A DNA stretch of 64,000 nucleotides from Synechococcus sp. RS9909 (lineage in GTDB: Bacteria; Cyanobacteriota; Cyanobacteriia; PCC-6307; Cyanobiaceae). The translations under genes were made by a program, and so were the position numbers. Location: contig NZ_CP047943.1 in NCBI RefSeq assembly GCF_014279595.1, forward strand, positions 682,001-746,000, read 5' to 3'. Every line of letters starts with the position of its first letter. Position 1 is the stretch's first letter. This document shows, in pieces, positions 1-7,506 of this stretch. Under the pieces are notes generated by a model. The model was not told where the DNA came from and did no database searches. It saw only the letters and a program-made list of their open reading frames with translations.

Positions 1-432
1 TTCCACCTCCCGCGCCTGCTTCGTATTTTCGAGCTTGAGAAAGCGAAAGTCAGGGTCGCGAGGATTCAATGCAGCATCCGCATTACAGGCGGGATCGTTG
101 TCCCCTTCGATGACGCACAGACGGCCATCACTACCATTGACGCGTGTGCCATCGGGTTTGGTGAATTCCACCAGCTGCCATGGCTCCAGAAAGCTGTCGC
201 GGGCCGGAGGGGTGGCGATGAAGCTGATTTTCTCTTTCCCGGCCTTGGCCTTGAGGTCAAACAGGCCGGCTTCCAGGTTTTCGGTGTAGCGATCCACCTG
301 CCCCTGCAGCAGCTGTCGCCGCCAGGCGGGCAGGGCCCAGGCGGTGGTGAGGCCGGCGATCACTAACATCACCAGCATCTCCACCAGGGTGAATCCCCGG
401 GACGGCCATCGATGCATGCAAGGCGTTCGCAT
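1..432 (-). CDS. Type IV pseudopilin (GspH/FimT-like), 3' end cut by window edge
   Basis: The reading frame is open to the left window edge, so the C-terminus is missing. The N-terminus is a class III prepilin signal: a short basic leader (MRTPCMHRWPSRG), then the cleavage context G/FTLVEML with Glu at mature position 5, then a hydrophobic helix. The ATG at 432 lies 5 bp after the stop of the gene before it, so the two are probably co-transcribed. A second ATG six codons in gives a more typical leader length. Two Cys residues in the visible C-terminal part could form the disulfide loop common in pilins. A role as a minor pilin of the type IV pilus is inferred from family and neighbours. Confidence 0.8.
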   Translation of the reverse strand, partial: MRTPCMHRWPSRGFTLVEMLVMLVIAGLTTAWALPAWRRQLLQGQVDRYTENLEAGLFDLKAKAGKEKISFIATPPARDSFLEPWQLVEFTKPDGTRVNGSDGRLCVIEGDNDPACNADAALNPRDPDFRFLKLENTKQAREVE

Positions 433-437
433 GGTCA

Positions 438-947
438 TCACGGGCAACGGGCCTGGAAGTTGGGATTCAGCTCCAGCACCCGGTACTCCCTGCCGATCGA
501 TCGTTCGGGTGCCTCAAACCCGTAGCTGATCACCAGGGTGTCGGCCGTGTCGGCGAAGCGCATGGTGCGGCTGACGTCCGGCAGGCGCAGTCTGAGGCTG
601 CGGGAGGGATCGGTGCTGGCTGACGAGCGGGTTTCGATGTAAGCCTTCAGCGCTGCTGAGGGATCAGAGCAGGCGGTGCTGCCGGGTTGATCGGCGGGTT
701 CGGGCGCATCGAAGCGAAATTCCGAGTCGGCCTTCTGGATCAGCTGGATGTTTTCGCTCACCGCCGCCTCGATGCGGGTGCGTTCTCCCTGCAGACGCCC
801 GGTGGCGAGGGCTGCCACCGTGAGCCTGCCCACCGCTGCCATCACGGCCGACAGCACCACAGCAGCAATCAGCACCTCCACCAAGGTGAAGCCGGACTGC
901 TTGCTGAGGCGCACAGTCCGCTGATGCCAGCGAGGGCGGCGGATCAT
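438..947 (-). CDS. Type IV prepilin-like protein (PilV-like minor pilin)
   Basis: A predicted protein of 169 residues with a basic leader, the cleavage motif SG/FTLVEVLIAA and one N-terminal hydrophobic helix. The rest is a hydrophilic pilin-like domain. The size fits PilV/GspI-type minor pilins that sit at the pilus tip and help assembly. I used the ATG at 947. An in-frame ATG at 1004 has a better GGAG-like ribosome site but would give an unusually long, Arg-rich leader. The pseudopilin downstream starts 5 bp after the stop. A conserved 11-bp-spaced direct repeat at 1053-1068 lies just upstream and probably belongs to the promoter. Confidence 0.75.
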   Translation of the reverse strand: MIRRPRWHQRTVRLSKQSGFTLVEVLIAAVVLSAVMAAVGRLTVAALATGRLQGERTRIEAAVSENIQLIQKADSEFRFDAPEPADQPGSTACSDPSAALKAYIETRSSASTDPSRSLRLRLPDVSRTMRFADTADTLVISYGFEAPERSIGREYRVLELNPNFQARCP

Positions 948-1052
948 GACGAAGCCAGGGACGCTTGAAGAAGAACGACGAGGACAACCTTTTCTTCTCT
1001 TCATGCTCCGTTGGTCATGCCCCTGTCTGGGTTGCAACTCAGCCAGAGTTCC

Positions 1053-1068
1053 CTGAGAACTTTCTGAG
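1053..1068 (-). promoter_or_regulatory. Direct-repeat element CTGAG-N6-CTGAG upstream of minor-pilin operon
   Basis: Read on the + strand, CTGAG at 1053 and CTGAG at 1064 are 11 bp apart, and the first is preceded by TTCC. Elements of the same design occur at 3449-3475 and 4574-4600 in front of the other pilin genes. An 11-bp period is typical of PhoB/OmpR-family operators. It lies 49-64 bp upstream of the chosen start at 947's alternative ATG (1004), about right for a promoter-proximal activator site. The regulator is inferred, possibly the OmpR-type protein at 5894-6598. Confidence 0.45.
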
Positions 1069-1093
1069 GGCCGAAGTCGAGTCGGGGTGAGCC

Positions 1094-2845
1094 TTAGAAC
1101 CGCTTGAAGATGTCGAGACCGGTGCCACGGATGCCGCGCAGCACCTGCCGGCCATAGCCATTCTCTGGCTCCCAGCCCCAGAACTCCTGGGCTGAAGCAA
1201 TCACTGGCGTGCCGCCCACGTCGGTATTGAGTAGGAGACCATGGCCGTTGGCACAGATGTCGTGGGCCCACACGATTCCTGCCATCTGGGCATCAGCCGA
1301 GAGCGAAAGACTGGCCTTGGGCAGGTGAATCAGGGCGGCGGGCAGGGCATCACCAGCGATCTGGAGCACATAGGGCTTGCTGGTGATGCTGTTGCACTGG
1401 GACGGTTGAGGCCCAGTGGATGAACTGATCACCAGCCGCTCCGGTTGGGAGGCATCACAGCTGCTGCCACCGGGGCTGGTGAGGCAGAGGCTGCTGTTGC
1501 CATCCAGCTGGATCCTGCCGCTGAGTCCGCTTGCGACTGCTGTGTTGTAGGGCAATTCCAGATGCAGCACCACCGCGTCGATGGCACTGCCGAGCGTGCG
1601 GAAGCGCAGGTTGGTGTTGTTGAGATTGATGTGCTCGACGAAGAGATGGCACACGGTGTTGCTGCTGTTTTTTGCCACGCAGATGTCATCTGCATCGATG
1701 GCCACGGTCCAGCGTCCGTTGCTGCTGGTTTGGCTGATTGAGGCTGGTTTGGAGGTGCTCAGTGAATCGTGGGCACGGGTGCACACCACCGAATTTCTGC
1801 AGCCGGAGGCACGGCCGCCACTGTCATCGAAACTCCAGATCCGCACCTTGCTGGTGCTGGCCGGCATCATGTCGATGGTTTTGCCCTTGTCGTAACTGGT
1901 GAGGGGGATGCTGCCCTGGAGCACCGGCCAGAGATCCCGGGCGATGGCGCTTTCGATGCTGGTGTTGGAGCCGCTGAAACTGAGGCCAGGAAGTGTTTTC
2001 AGATAGCTGGCATTGGCGCAGTTGCTGCTGGGGTTGCGAAAGTTGGCATCGCTGCTCACATTCCAAACGATTTTTCCCTTGGATTCAGTGGAAGCGCCGG
2101 CGATCGAAGAGCTGCCAAGATTGAGATAGTTGCCAGCAATCACGGCCCAATCCTCTGGGGTGAGCACCATCGCCGACACATTCAGGGTGCGTGTGAGCAG
2201 GGCGCGCGACAGCTCCTCCCCGTCGCCTGTGCCTTCGCGACGCACCAGGCCTTCCACTTCAAACACCCCTTCACCACTGGGTTTGGCGTAGCCTCGAAGT
2301 CGGTAATACGTCTTGATCGCATCGTCGCGGCCATCGTCACGCAAGGTGTCGGCATCCGAAGGCAAGGAGAGCGGGGTTTCCTCCAGCGGATCCCAGTTGA
2401 TCGCCCCATTGCTCAGCAGCGCTGAAGTGTTGGTGCAGAGCTGGGGCAGCACGGGTGGGGCGTCGGTGGCAAAGAGATTCCACTGATAGCCGGGTGCTGG
2501 GATGCCGGGCTCGCCTGCTTTCTCCCGGTTGTTCACCGCATAAAGAAACCCGAGGTAGTCGTCGGGGCTGTTGTTGTTGAGGCGGCCGAGGATGCGGTTG
2601 AAGCCATTCACTGCGGCGGTTTCGGCCAGCTGTTGGTAGCTCTCGCTGGCACCGAGTTTGCGGGCCATCAGCTGCCGGATGAGCAGGCCGGTGGCCGCGG
2701 CGATCAGCAGCATGCCGATGAGCAGGGCCAGCAACAGGGCAATACCGCGTTCTTCCCGTGAAGAGCCAGGCGCGCCCTGCCTGGCACTGTGGCGCAGAAG
2801 CCAGTGCAGGCTGGAGATCCGGTGGCGGCGCGGCTGCTGGGTCAT
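1094..2845 (-). CDS. PilX-like pilus assembly protein, N-terminal membrane anchor
   Basis: A 583-residue protein with a basic N-terminal stretch, then EERGIALLLALLIGMLL and a hydrophobic helix at about residues 34-60. This N-terminus resembles the PilX N-terminal (prepilin-like) class, in which a Glu or polar residue precedes a long hydrophobic helix. The large remainder is Ser/Asn-rich and contains several Cys residues that may form disulfides in an exported domain. It lies between the minor pilin genes and the second pilin gene, 9 bp downstream of the latter, all on the same strand. The role in pilus assembly is inferred from position and N-terminus. The large C-terminal domain is not one I recognise. 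Confidence 0.7.
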   Translation of the reverse strand: MTQQPRRHRISSLHWLLRHSARQGAPGSSREERGIALLLALLIGMLLIAAATGLLIRQLMARKLGASESYQQLAETAAVNGFNRILGRLNNNSPDDYLGFLYAVNNREKAGEPGIPAPGYQWNLFATDAPPVLPQLCTNTSALLSNGAINWDPLEETPLSLPSDADTLRDDGRDDAIKTYYRLRGYAKPSGEGVFEVEGLVRREGTGDGEELSRALLTRTLNVSAMVLTPEDWAVIAGNYLNLGSSSIAGASTESKGKIVWNVSSDANFRNPSSNCANASYLKTLPGLSFSGSNTSIESAIARDLWPVLQGSIPLTSYDKGKTIDMMPASTSKVRIWSFDDSGGRASGCRNSVVCTRAHDSLSTSKPASISQTSSNGRWTVAIDADDICVAKNSSNTVCHLFVEHINLNNTNLRFRTLGSAIDAVVLHLELPYNTAVASGLSGRIQLDGNSSLCLTSPGGSSCDASQPERLVISSSTGPQPSQCNSITSKPYVLQIAGDALPAALIHLPKASLSLSADAQMAGIVWAHDICANGHGLLLNTDVGGTPVIASAQEFWGWEPENGYGRQVLRGIRGTGLDIFKRF

Positions 2846-2854
2846 GGGTCTGTC

Positions 2855-3397
2855 CTAACGGCAGTCGAGATCGGAGGCTGTGATCGCGGCGCTGCTGCTG
2901 CCTTGTTCCAGATCACTGGCTCCGTTGCTCAGATCCACACAGGCCATCACGTTGAAGTTGGCAGCCGAGCTGTCGGCAGCCGTGAACTCGTAGTAATCGT
3001 CGTTGGAGCCGTTATCGGTGCGGGTGATGGTGTAGCGCCCGTTGGGCATGGTGATTGCGGTGTTCAGCGAGGTGCAGCCACTGGCCGGGCCGGAGTCGGT
3101 CATCACGGCAGCGATCCCGTTCAGGTCTCCCCAGGTGGGAGCACTGCCGTTGTTGCAGCCGCTGGCGGTGGTGTTGTTCTCGTCGACATAAGCCACCAGG
3201 GTGTTCTGGAGCTGGGCCAGGGCTGCTGCCGCTTCGCTCTGCCGGGTGCGTTGCACCTGATTGAAGTAGTTGGGCAGGGCGATGGCGCTGAGAATGCCCA
3301 CGATCACCACGGTGATCAGCACTTCGGTGAGGGTGAAAGCCTCGGCTCTGGCGTTTCTGGATCGGTCCGATGAAGGCGTTAAGAATCGCGTCACCAT
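2855..3397 (-). CDS. Type IV pilin
   Basis: A 180-residue pilin. The leader is followed by FTLTEVLITVVIVGILSAIA, the classic pilin N-terminal helix, with Glu at mature position 5. The residue just before the cleavage site is Ala rather than the usual Gly (RAEA/FTLTE), which some prepilin peptidases accept less efficiently. The C-terminal half carries the PNGRY and MACVDLS segments seen in cyanobacterial pilins, plus Cys residues near both ends of the variable region. The ATG at 3397 was chosen over an upstream GTG at 3415 because the GTG adds only a short non-basic extension. A repeat element at 3449-3475 lies upstream. Confidence 0.85.
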   Translation of the reverse strand: MVTRFLTPSSDRSRNARAEAFTLTEVLITVVIVGILSAIALPNYFNQVQRTRQSEAAAALAQLQNTLVAYVDENNTTASGCNNGSAPTWGDLNGIAAVMTDSGPASGCTSLNTAITMPNGRYTITRTDNGSNDDYYEFTAADSSAANFNVMACVDLSNGASDLEQGSSSAAITASDLDCR

Positions 3398-3448
3398 GGG
3401 CCGTGACCACTGCACATCATCATCATGTGCCTCGCAGGGCGGATTTGG

Positions 3449-3475
3449 CTGTGAACTCCCTGAGACCTTGCTTGG
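3449..3475 (-). promoter_or_regulatory. 11-bp-period repeat element upstream of pilin gene
   Basis: On the + strand CTGTG at 3449, CTGAG at 3460 and CTTGG at 3471 follow one another exactly every 11 bp, and a CCTGG at 3482 extends the series. The central unit has the same CCCTGAG form as the element at 1053. It lies about 52-78 bp upstream of the pilin start at 3397. It probably binds a regulator of the OmpR type. This is pattern evidence only. Confidence 0.4.
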
Positions 3476-3915
3476 AACTTCCCTGGTCTTGACCTGACAC
3501 CATGTCTGCTCACCGTGATCACGGGGGCGGGCTTTTCGCTCTCAGACGCGTGGGGCGTGAAGCGGAAATGGTTGCTGCAACTTCATGTAACCGACGCTGT
3601 TGGGGGGTGATGACCTTGGTGATCATTATTTCTGGACTTCAGCTCTACTGGGGAAGGAGCCGAGGCAGGCGGGGAGTGGTAGACTGAGATTGAACGCACA
3701 TATAATTGATATATTTTGGAAAAAAATTTGATTTTTCGATTCGAGTATTTTAGTAAAGGTTCATGGAGTTGATGTCAAGCTTTGGGGGTGTTAGTTGCTG
3801 TGCTTGGTAGCCCTTGGGCTTCACTGTTCAGCAAAATTGATACTGCTCTGGTAGTTAAATGGTTATCGGTTAATTGGTTTTGGTTTGATTGTAGGGAGGT
3901 ATTAGCGCTTTTGTG

Positions 3916-3948
3916 AAGCCGCAGAAATGAGCTGCGGCTTTTTCTTTT
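3916..3948 (+). terminator. Rho-independent terminator-like hairpin
   Basis: AAGCCGCAG (3916-3924) pairs perfectly with CTGCGGCTT (3932-3940) across a 7-nt loop and is followed by TTTCTTTT. The U-tract makes it a + strand terminator. On the minus strand, where pilA ends at 3995, the hairpin is followed by CACAAAAG and not by a U-tract. No + strand gene is visible upstream, so the transcript it ends may be a small RNA or an antisense RNA. Confidence 0.6.
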
Positions 3949-3994
3949 CCTGGCGCTTTCTTGGTAAGGTCTGGTGGTCGCTAAGTGTTTATTT

Positions 3995-4492
3995 TTACGA
4001 GCAGGTTGGAGCGGTGGCTCCAAGTGTATTGTTGATCTCTATTTTGCCTGTTGACAGGTTTACACATCCTGATAATACTTTACTGGCCAAATCTGCGCCT
4101 GCTCCTGATTTTCCGGTTGCAGTCATTGGTAAGACAGTGGCGTTAGCGGCTAGGGTTCCGGTTACAGCGTAGTCGAAATTGCCGGCCGCATCAGCTTTTG
4201 CTATAGAGCCTGTCGTGGGAGTCTCCAGGGTTGTTTGTACTTTGCTTGCGTCATTTGAGTATTGGTATTCTGCATGTCCTTCTTTGAGAAGGCCGGAAAG
4301 CTTTGTGGTCGCTTCCGAGACTTTCGCTTTTGTTGTTTGATTCAAGAAATTCGGCAGCGCCACCGCCGAGAGGATGCCGACGATCACGATCACGATCATC
4401 AGCTCCACCAAGGTGAAGCCTTTCTGGAGAGCGTTGCCGGAGCGCTTGCGCTTCAGCAGGGCCAGTTGGAGCCGGTTGTTGAGTGTGCTCAT
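3995..4492 (-). CDS. pilA: Major type IV pilin, PilA-like
   Basis: A 165-residue pilin with a long leader of about 25 residues ending in QKG, then FTLVELMIVIVIVGILSAVA and ALPNFLNQ, the highly conserved pilin helix. The C-terminal part contains SGCVNLSTGKIEINN and a Cys two residues from the end, forming the usual pair for the pilin disulfide. Length and motifs fit cyanobacterial PilA, the structural subunit used for motility, adhesion and DNA uptake (comEC is also present in this window). Codon use in the 3' two thirds is clearly more AT-rich than in neighbouring genes, suggesting a recombined variable region. It is divergent from the histidine kinase gene with about 120 bp between them. Confidence 0.88.
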   Translation of the reverse strand: MSTLNNRLQLALLKRKRSGNALQKGFTLVELMIVIVIVGILSAVALPNFLNQTTKAKVSEATTKLSGLLKEGHAEYQYSNDASKVQTTLETPTTGSIAKADAAGNFDYAVTGTLAANATVLPMTATGKSGAGADLASKVLSGCVNLSTGKIEINNTLGATAPTCS

Positions 4493-4573
4493 GGCAGGGA
4501 GAGCGATGGGTGCACCACAGGTGCGGTCCCTTTCATCATTCCCCGCCCGATTTGACTTGGGATGGAAGTTGGG

Positions 4574-4600
4574 CTGAGGTTTCCCTAAGAAGGCTCTTAG
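4574..4600 (-). promoter_or_regulatory. Triple 11-bp-period repeat between pilA and histidine kinase
   Basis: CTGAG at 4574, CTAAG at 4585 and CTTAG at 4596 (+ strand) are spaced exactly 11 bp apart. A further CTCAG begins at 4608, 12 bp on. The last two units also form an inverted repeat (CTAAGA/TCTTAG). The element lies about 80-110 bp upstream of pilA and directly before the kinase start. It therefore could control pilA by activation and the kinase by repression or autoregulation. It shares the CCCTRAG-N6-CT core with the elements at 1053 and 3460. Confidence 0.45.
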
Positions 4601-4614
4601 CTGATCTCTCAGAT

Positions 4615-5931
4615 GTGTCGATCCGGCCGCTGCCTTCCCTGCGCCTCTGGTTGCAGTCCACCACGTTGTTGGCCGTGATCGCTGGCTACAGCTTGCTGCT
4701 GGCGATGGATTCCGTGATCAGCGAGCGGGAGCGGCGCGCCCAGCATGAGCGCCTGGTGGAGGCCCTGATCTCTCTGGAACAGAGTCAGCGCTTGCCCCGC
4801 CTCAGTCCGGCGGAAGCCGATGGCGAGGCCCCGCTGCTCCGTTGGCGTGTGCTTCCCGGCCGGCAGCCCCAGCCGATCACCCGCACCGGCGGCACCGATG
4901 CTCCACAGGAGCTGGTGAGCCGTCGCCCCTTGCCCGGCGTCCGCGCCACGCCCCTCACCCTGGAGGTGCGCCAGAACATCACCGCCTCCCTGCAGCAACA
5001 ACGCAGCACCCAGTTGTTGTTGGTGGCGGCAGCAGGCGTGTCCGCCCTGTTCACATCGCTGTTGCTGCGGTTGGTGTTGCGCCGCGGTCTGGTGCAACCA
5101 CTGCAGGCCTTGGCCGCTGATGTGGCCTCCCTGGAGGCCGACCATCTCGGTGAGCATTGGCTGCCGGTTGCCCAGCAGTCGCAAGAGCTGCAGCCGATCG
5201 CCCAGGCGTTCAATGAGCTTCAACAGCGTCTGGCCCTGGCCTGGCAGCAGGAGCGCACCTTCATCGATGGAGTCGCTCACGAGCTGCGCACGCCGATCAC
5301 CGTGATCTCCGGCCATGCCCAGCGGCTGCAACGTCGCGGTCTGCCCACCGAGCTGCAGGAACCGCTGCGCCTGATCGCTGCGGAAGCCGCCCGCATGGCC
5401 ACCCAGCTGAGCATTCTCCGTGATCTGGCACGCAGCGATGCCGGACGCCTGCAGCCCCAGTGGCAATCGCTCGATCCCGATGAGCAGCTGCTGCTGGCCT
5501 TTGAGCGCTGGCAGGCCCGCTCGCCAGCACGGCTCACGCTTCCGGTGCCCGAGCCAACGCCACCCCAGCGGATTCAGGCCGATCCCGAGCTCCTGCAGCA
5601 GTGCCTGGATCTGTTGATCGACAATGCTCTGCGCTACAGCTCCGATTCGGTGGCGTTGCAGCGCAGTGTGGGCGCCACCGGGGAGACGATCCTGCATGTG
5701 CTCGACCGTGGCCCCGGCATCCCTGGGGCGGAGCGCGACCAGGTGGTGTGCCGGTTTGTGCGTGGCAGCAGCTCCAGCGGCACCCGCGGCATGGGCATCG
5801 GTCTGGCGTTGGCGTTGGCGCTCGCCACCGCCCTGCGGGCCCAGCTGCGGATCGCTGCTCGCACCGCTGGCGGTGCCGATCTGCAGGTGGTGTTCAGTGC
5901 GGCTCCTGCTGCGCCATCTCCCGCGCCATGA
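4615..5931 (+). CDS. Membrane sensor histidine kinase (two-component)
   Basis: About 438 residues from a GTG start. There are two transmembrane segments (about residues 13-31 and 133-155) around a periplasmic sensor of about 100 residues, then a HAMP-like linker. The HisKA H-box is VAHELRTPITV with the phospho-accepting His near residue 222. The ATPase domain shows DNALRYSS (N box), DRGPGIPG (G1) and GMGIGLALA (G2). The start is uncertain: GTG 4615 places a short basic stretch before the first membrane helix, whereas the frame is open upstream. It ends 38 bp inside the opposing response-regulator gene, its probable partner. The location next to pilA suggests control of pilus genes. Confidence 0.85.
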   Translation: MSIRPLPSLRLWLQSTTLLAVIAGYSLLLAMDSVISERERRAQHERLVEALISLEQSQRLPRLSPAEADGEAPLLRWRVLPGRQPQPITRTGGTDAPQELVSRRPLPGVRATPLTLEVRQNITASLQQQRSTQLLLVAAAGVSALFTSLLLRLVLRRGLVQPLQALAADVASLEADHLGEHWLPVAQQSQELQPIAQAFNELQQRLALAWQQERTFIDGVAHELRTPITVISGHAQRLQRRGLPTELQEPLRLIAAEAARMATQLSILRDLARSDAGRLQPQWQSLDPDEQLLLAFERWQARSPARLTLPVPEPTPPQRIQADPELLQQCLDLLIDNALRYSSDSVALQRSVGATGETILHVLDRGPGIPGAERDQVVCRFVRGSSSSGTRGMGIGLALALALATALRAQLRIAARTAGGADLQVVFSAAPAAPSPAP

Positions 5932-6598
5932 AGCCCACCCCGCGCACGGTGTGCAGCAGGCGCGGTTGGTCGCTGCTTTCCAGCTTGCGGCGCAGATACC
6001 CCACGTACACATCCAGGGTGTTGGGATCGCCCACGAACGGGCTGCCCCACACCCCATCGAGAATCTCCTGGCGTGGAATCACCTCTCCAGCACGGCGCAG
6101 CAGAAAGGCGAGCAGATCGAATTCCCGTTGCGAGAGATTGATCGTCCGCTCCCCCCGTCGCACCTGGCGCGTCAACAGCGCCATGGTGAGGTCGCCGAGC
6201 TGGAGGCAGTCTCCGTCGCTGCGGTGCTGTTGGTAGTGCCCTCGTCGCAGCAGGGCCCGCACCCGGGCATGCAGTTCGGCGATCTCAAACGGTTTGCTCA
6301 GGTGGTCATCGGCACCCATGTCGAGGGCCATCACCCGATCGCCCGTGTCGGCGCGTGCTGTGAGCATCAGCACCGGGGTCTGGTCGCCACTGCGGCGTAG
6401 CCGTTGGCAGATCTCCGTGCCGGCGAAGTCCGGGAGGCCCCAATCGAGCACCACCAGGTCGAATCGCTCCTGGCGCAACCGCATCAGGGCCTCCTGGCCA
6501 TTGAGCACGCCGGTGCAGCTCAAGCCTTCCGCCTGCAGATCGTCGAGCAGGAAGCGCAGCAGTTCCGGGTCATCGTCGACGACGAGGAGGTGATCCAC
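5894..6598 (-). CDS. OmpR/PhoB-family response regulator
   Basis: A 234-residue regulator. The receiver domain has the acidic pocket DDD at residues 8-10, the phospho-acceptor Asp52 in VVLDWGLPD, the Thr of MLTARA and the Lys of LSKPFE. The C-terminal winged helix contains the typical LSQREFDLLAFLLRRAGEV and TVRGVGF segments. It is encoded convergently with the kinase at 4615-5931 and overlaps its 3' end by 38 bp, an unusual arrangement for a pair normally in one operon. The 11-bp repeats upstream of the pilin genes fit the operator spacing of this family, so they are candidate targets. Confidence 0.92.
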   Translation of the reverse strand: MDHLLVVDDDPELLRFLLDDLQAEGLSCTGVLNGQEALMRLRQERFDLVVLDWGLPDFAGTEICQRLRRSGDQTPVLMLTARADTGDRVMALDMGADDHLSKPFEIAELHARVRALLRRGHYQQHRSDGDCLQLGDLTMALLTRQVRRGERTINLSQREFDLLAFLLRRAGEVIPRQEILDGVWGSPFVGDPNTLDVYVGYLRRKLESSDQPRLLHTVRGVGFMAREMAQQEPH

Positions 6599-6664
6599 CG
6601 CAGGAGGTCAGGTTTCTCCATCGTGCCGCTCGGGGGAATCCTTCACACAGTTGCCTTGGATTCG

Positions 6665-7117
6665 ATGCTCTTGCCCCTGGCCCTCTCCACCTCCGCGGTG
6701 CTGCTGCTCGGCAGCGCTTCCATCCACACCCTCAGCCTCCAGGGGCATCTCCGTCTGCAGGCCGCCGAGCGGCGCAGCGAAGCGGCCGATTGGTTGCGCT
6801 CGGCCGCGCAGGCGTTTGCCGCCGCCGCTAGCGGTGCGGAGGCCTGTCTGCTGCCCTGGCCGATGCAGGCCTGGGAGGGGGGCGTGGTGGGTTGCACGGC
6901 CGCCGATCCCGCTCGGTTGCGCAGTGGTGTGCTGGCGGAACGCCGTTGGACCCTGCGCGACTGGCAGCCCTCAGGGGATACGGGCCTGCTGCATCTGCAA
7001 CTCGATGACGGTCGCCGTGCCGTCTTTCGCCTCAGCCTCAACCCGGAAGGCCCGGTTGTGCTTGGCATCAGCGAGCCCCAACTGCAGGGACGTGCCACCG
7101 GGGAGGTGACGTCATGA
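6665..7117 (+). CDS. Pilus-assembly-like protein with N-terminal membrane helix
   Basis: About 150 residues starting with a hydrophobic helix (LLPLALSTSAVLLLGSASIH) followed by an amphipathic region rich in Arg, Glu and Ala and a compact beta-rich tail with a Cys pair. It has no clear prepilin cleavage motif. It is the first gene of a rightward block of pilin-like genes, with its stop overlapping the next ATG. By position and topology it resembles PilX/GspK-like minor components. ATG 6665 lacks a good ribosome site. An upstream GTG at 6623 lies 15 bp after AGGAGG and is an alternative start. Confidence 0.55.
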   Translation: MLLPLALSTSAVLLLGSASIHTLSLQGHLRLQAAERRSEAADWLRSAAQAFAAAASGAEACLLPWPMQAWEGGVVGCTAADPARLRSGVLAERRWTLRDWQPSGDTGLLHLQLDDGRRAVFRLSLNPEGPVVLGISEPQLQGRATGEVTS

Positions 7118-7506
7118 GCCTGGTGGAGGTGTTGGTGTCGTCGGTGCTGTTGGCCTCCAGCAGCAGTGCCGCCCTGGCCGTGTGGAGTCAGGCCGGGGTT
7201 GCGGTGCAACGCAGCAGCCAGCTGGAGGAGCGGGCGAACCAGCTGGAGCGCCAGCGCCTCGCCACCCACCGCTGGTTGGCGTCGCTGGACGATGGTGTGG
7301 CACTGCTGGACCCAGCCGCCGACTGCGCTTTTGCGGCAGGGGCCGTGGCGGCAGCGGCTGACCAGGCCCTGCCCCTGCCCGATGGCGCTGAGCGCCGCTG
7401 GGTTGCGGCGGCTGAGGGGGCCGGCCTCTGGTTGGAGCTTGAGCACGGGACGGCGCGGCGCCGCCAGCTGTTCAGTGCGGCGGCCTACGGATTGTGCCAG
7501 CCATGA
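7114..7506 (+). CDS. Minor pilin-like protein without a leader peptide
   Basis: A 130-residue protein beginning MSLVEVLVSSVLLASSSS, which looks like a mature pilin N-terminus (position-5 Glu within SLVEVL) but has no basic leader or preceding Gly in frame. The upstream gene's stop overlaps this ATG, leaving no room for a leader unless translation starts inside the previous gene. It is followed by the next gene in an ATGA overlap. It probably is a PilV-like minor pilin that is processed unusually or anchored uncleaved. Two Cys residues near residue 72 and the C-terminus may form the pilin disulfide. Confidence 0.6.
   Translation: MSLVEVLVSSVLLASSSSAALAVWSQAGVAVQRSSQLEERANQLERQRLATHRWLASLDDGVALLDPAADCAFAAGAVAAAADQALPLPDGAERRWVAAAEGAGLWLELEHGTARRRQLFSAAAYGLCQP

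Larger units (their letters stand above)
3398..3994. other. AT-rich spacer between two pilin genes
   Basis: About 600 bp without a convincing gene. The left third has normal composition and includes the repeat element of the downstream pilin. From about 3680 the DNA becomes strikingly AT-rich compared with the rest of the window, for example the run of A and T around 3705-3760. The low-GC character continues into the 3' half of the PilA gene. Short open frames here (3502-3687 on +, 3775-4023 on -) show no family features. One strong terminator hairpin lies at 3916-3948. Confidence 0.6.

Noticed and set aside
3502-4023. Short open frames in the AT-rich spacer (3502-3687 plus, 3775-4023 minus)
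   Set aside because: No ribosome site, no family features and unusual composition; I report the spacer as non-coding.
4609-6057. Long open frame on the minus strand opposite the first histidine kinase (482 codons)
   Set aside because: Its sequence is low-complexity (Gln/Gly/His/Arg-rich) and has no family features, while the opposite frame carries clear kinase motifs. High GC produces such shadows.
6605-6640. Prepilin-like SGFSIV motif in frame upstream of the gene at 6665
   Set aside because: It has Pro instead of Glu at position 5 and no hydrophobic helix follows directly; it also lies at the start of the divergent regulator gene. Probably coincidence.
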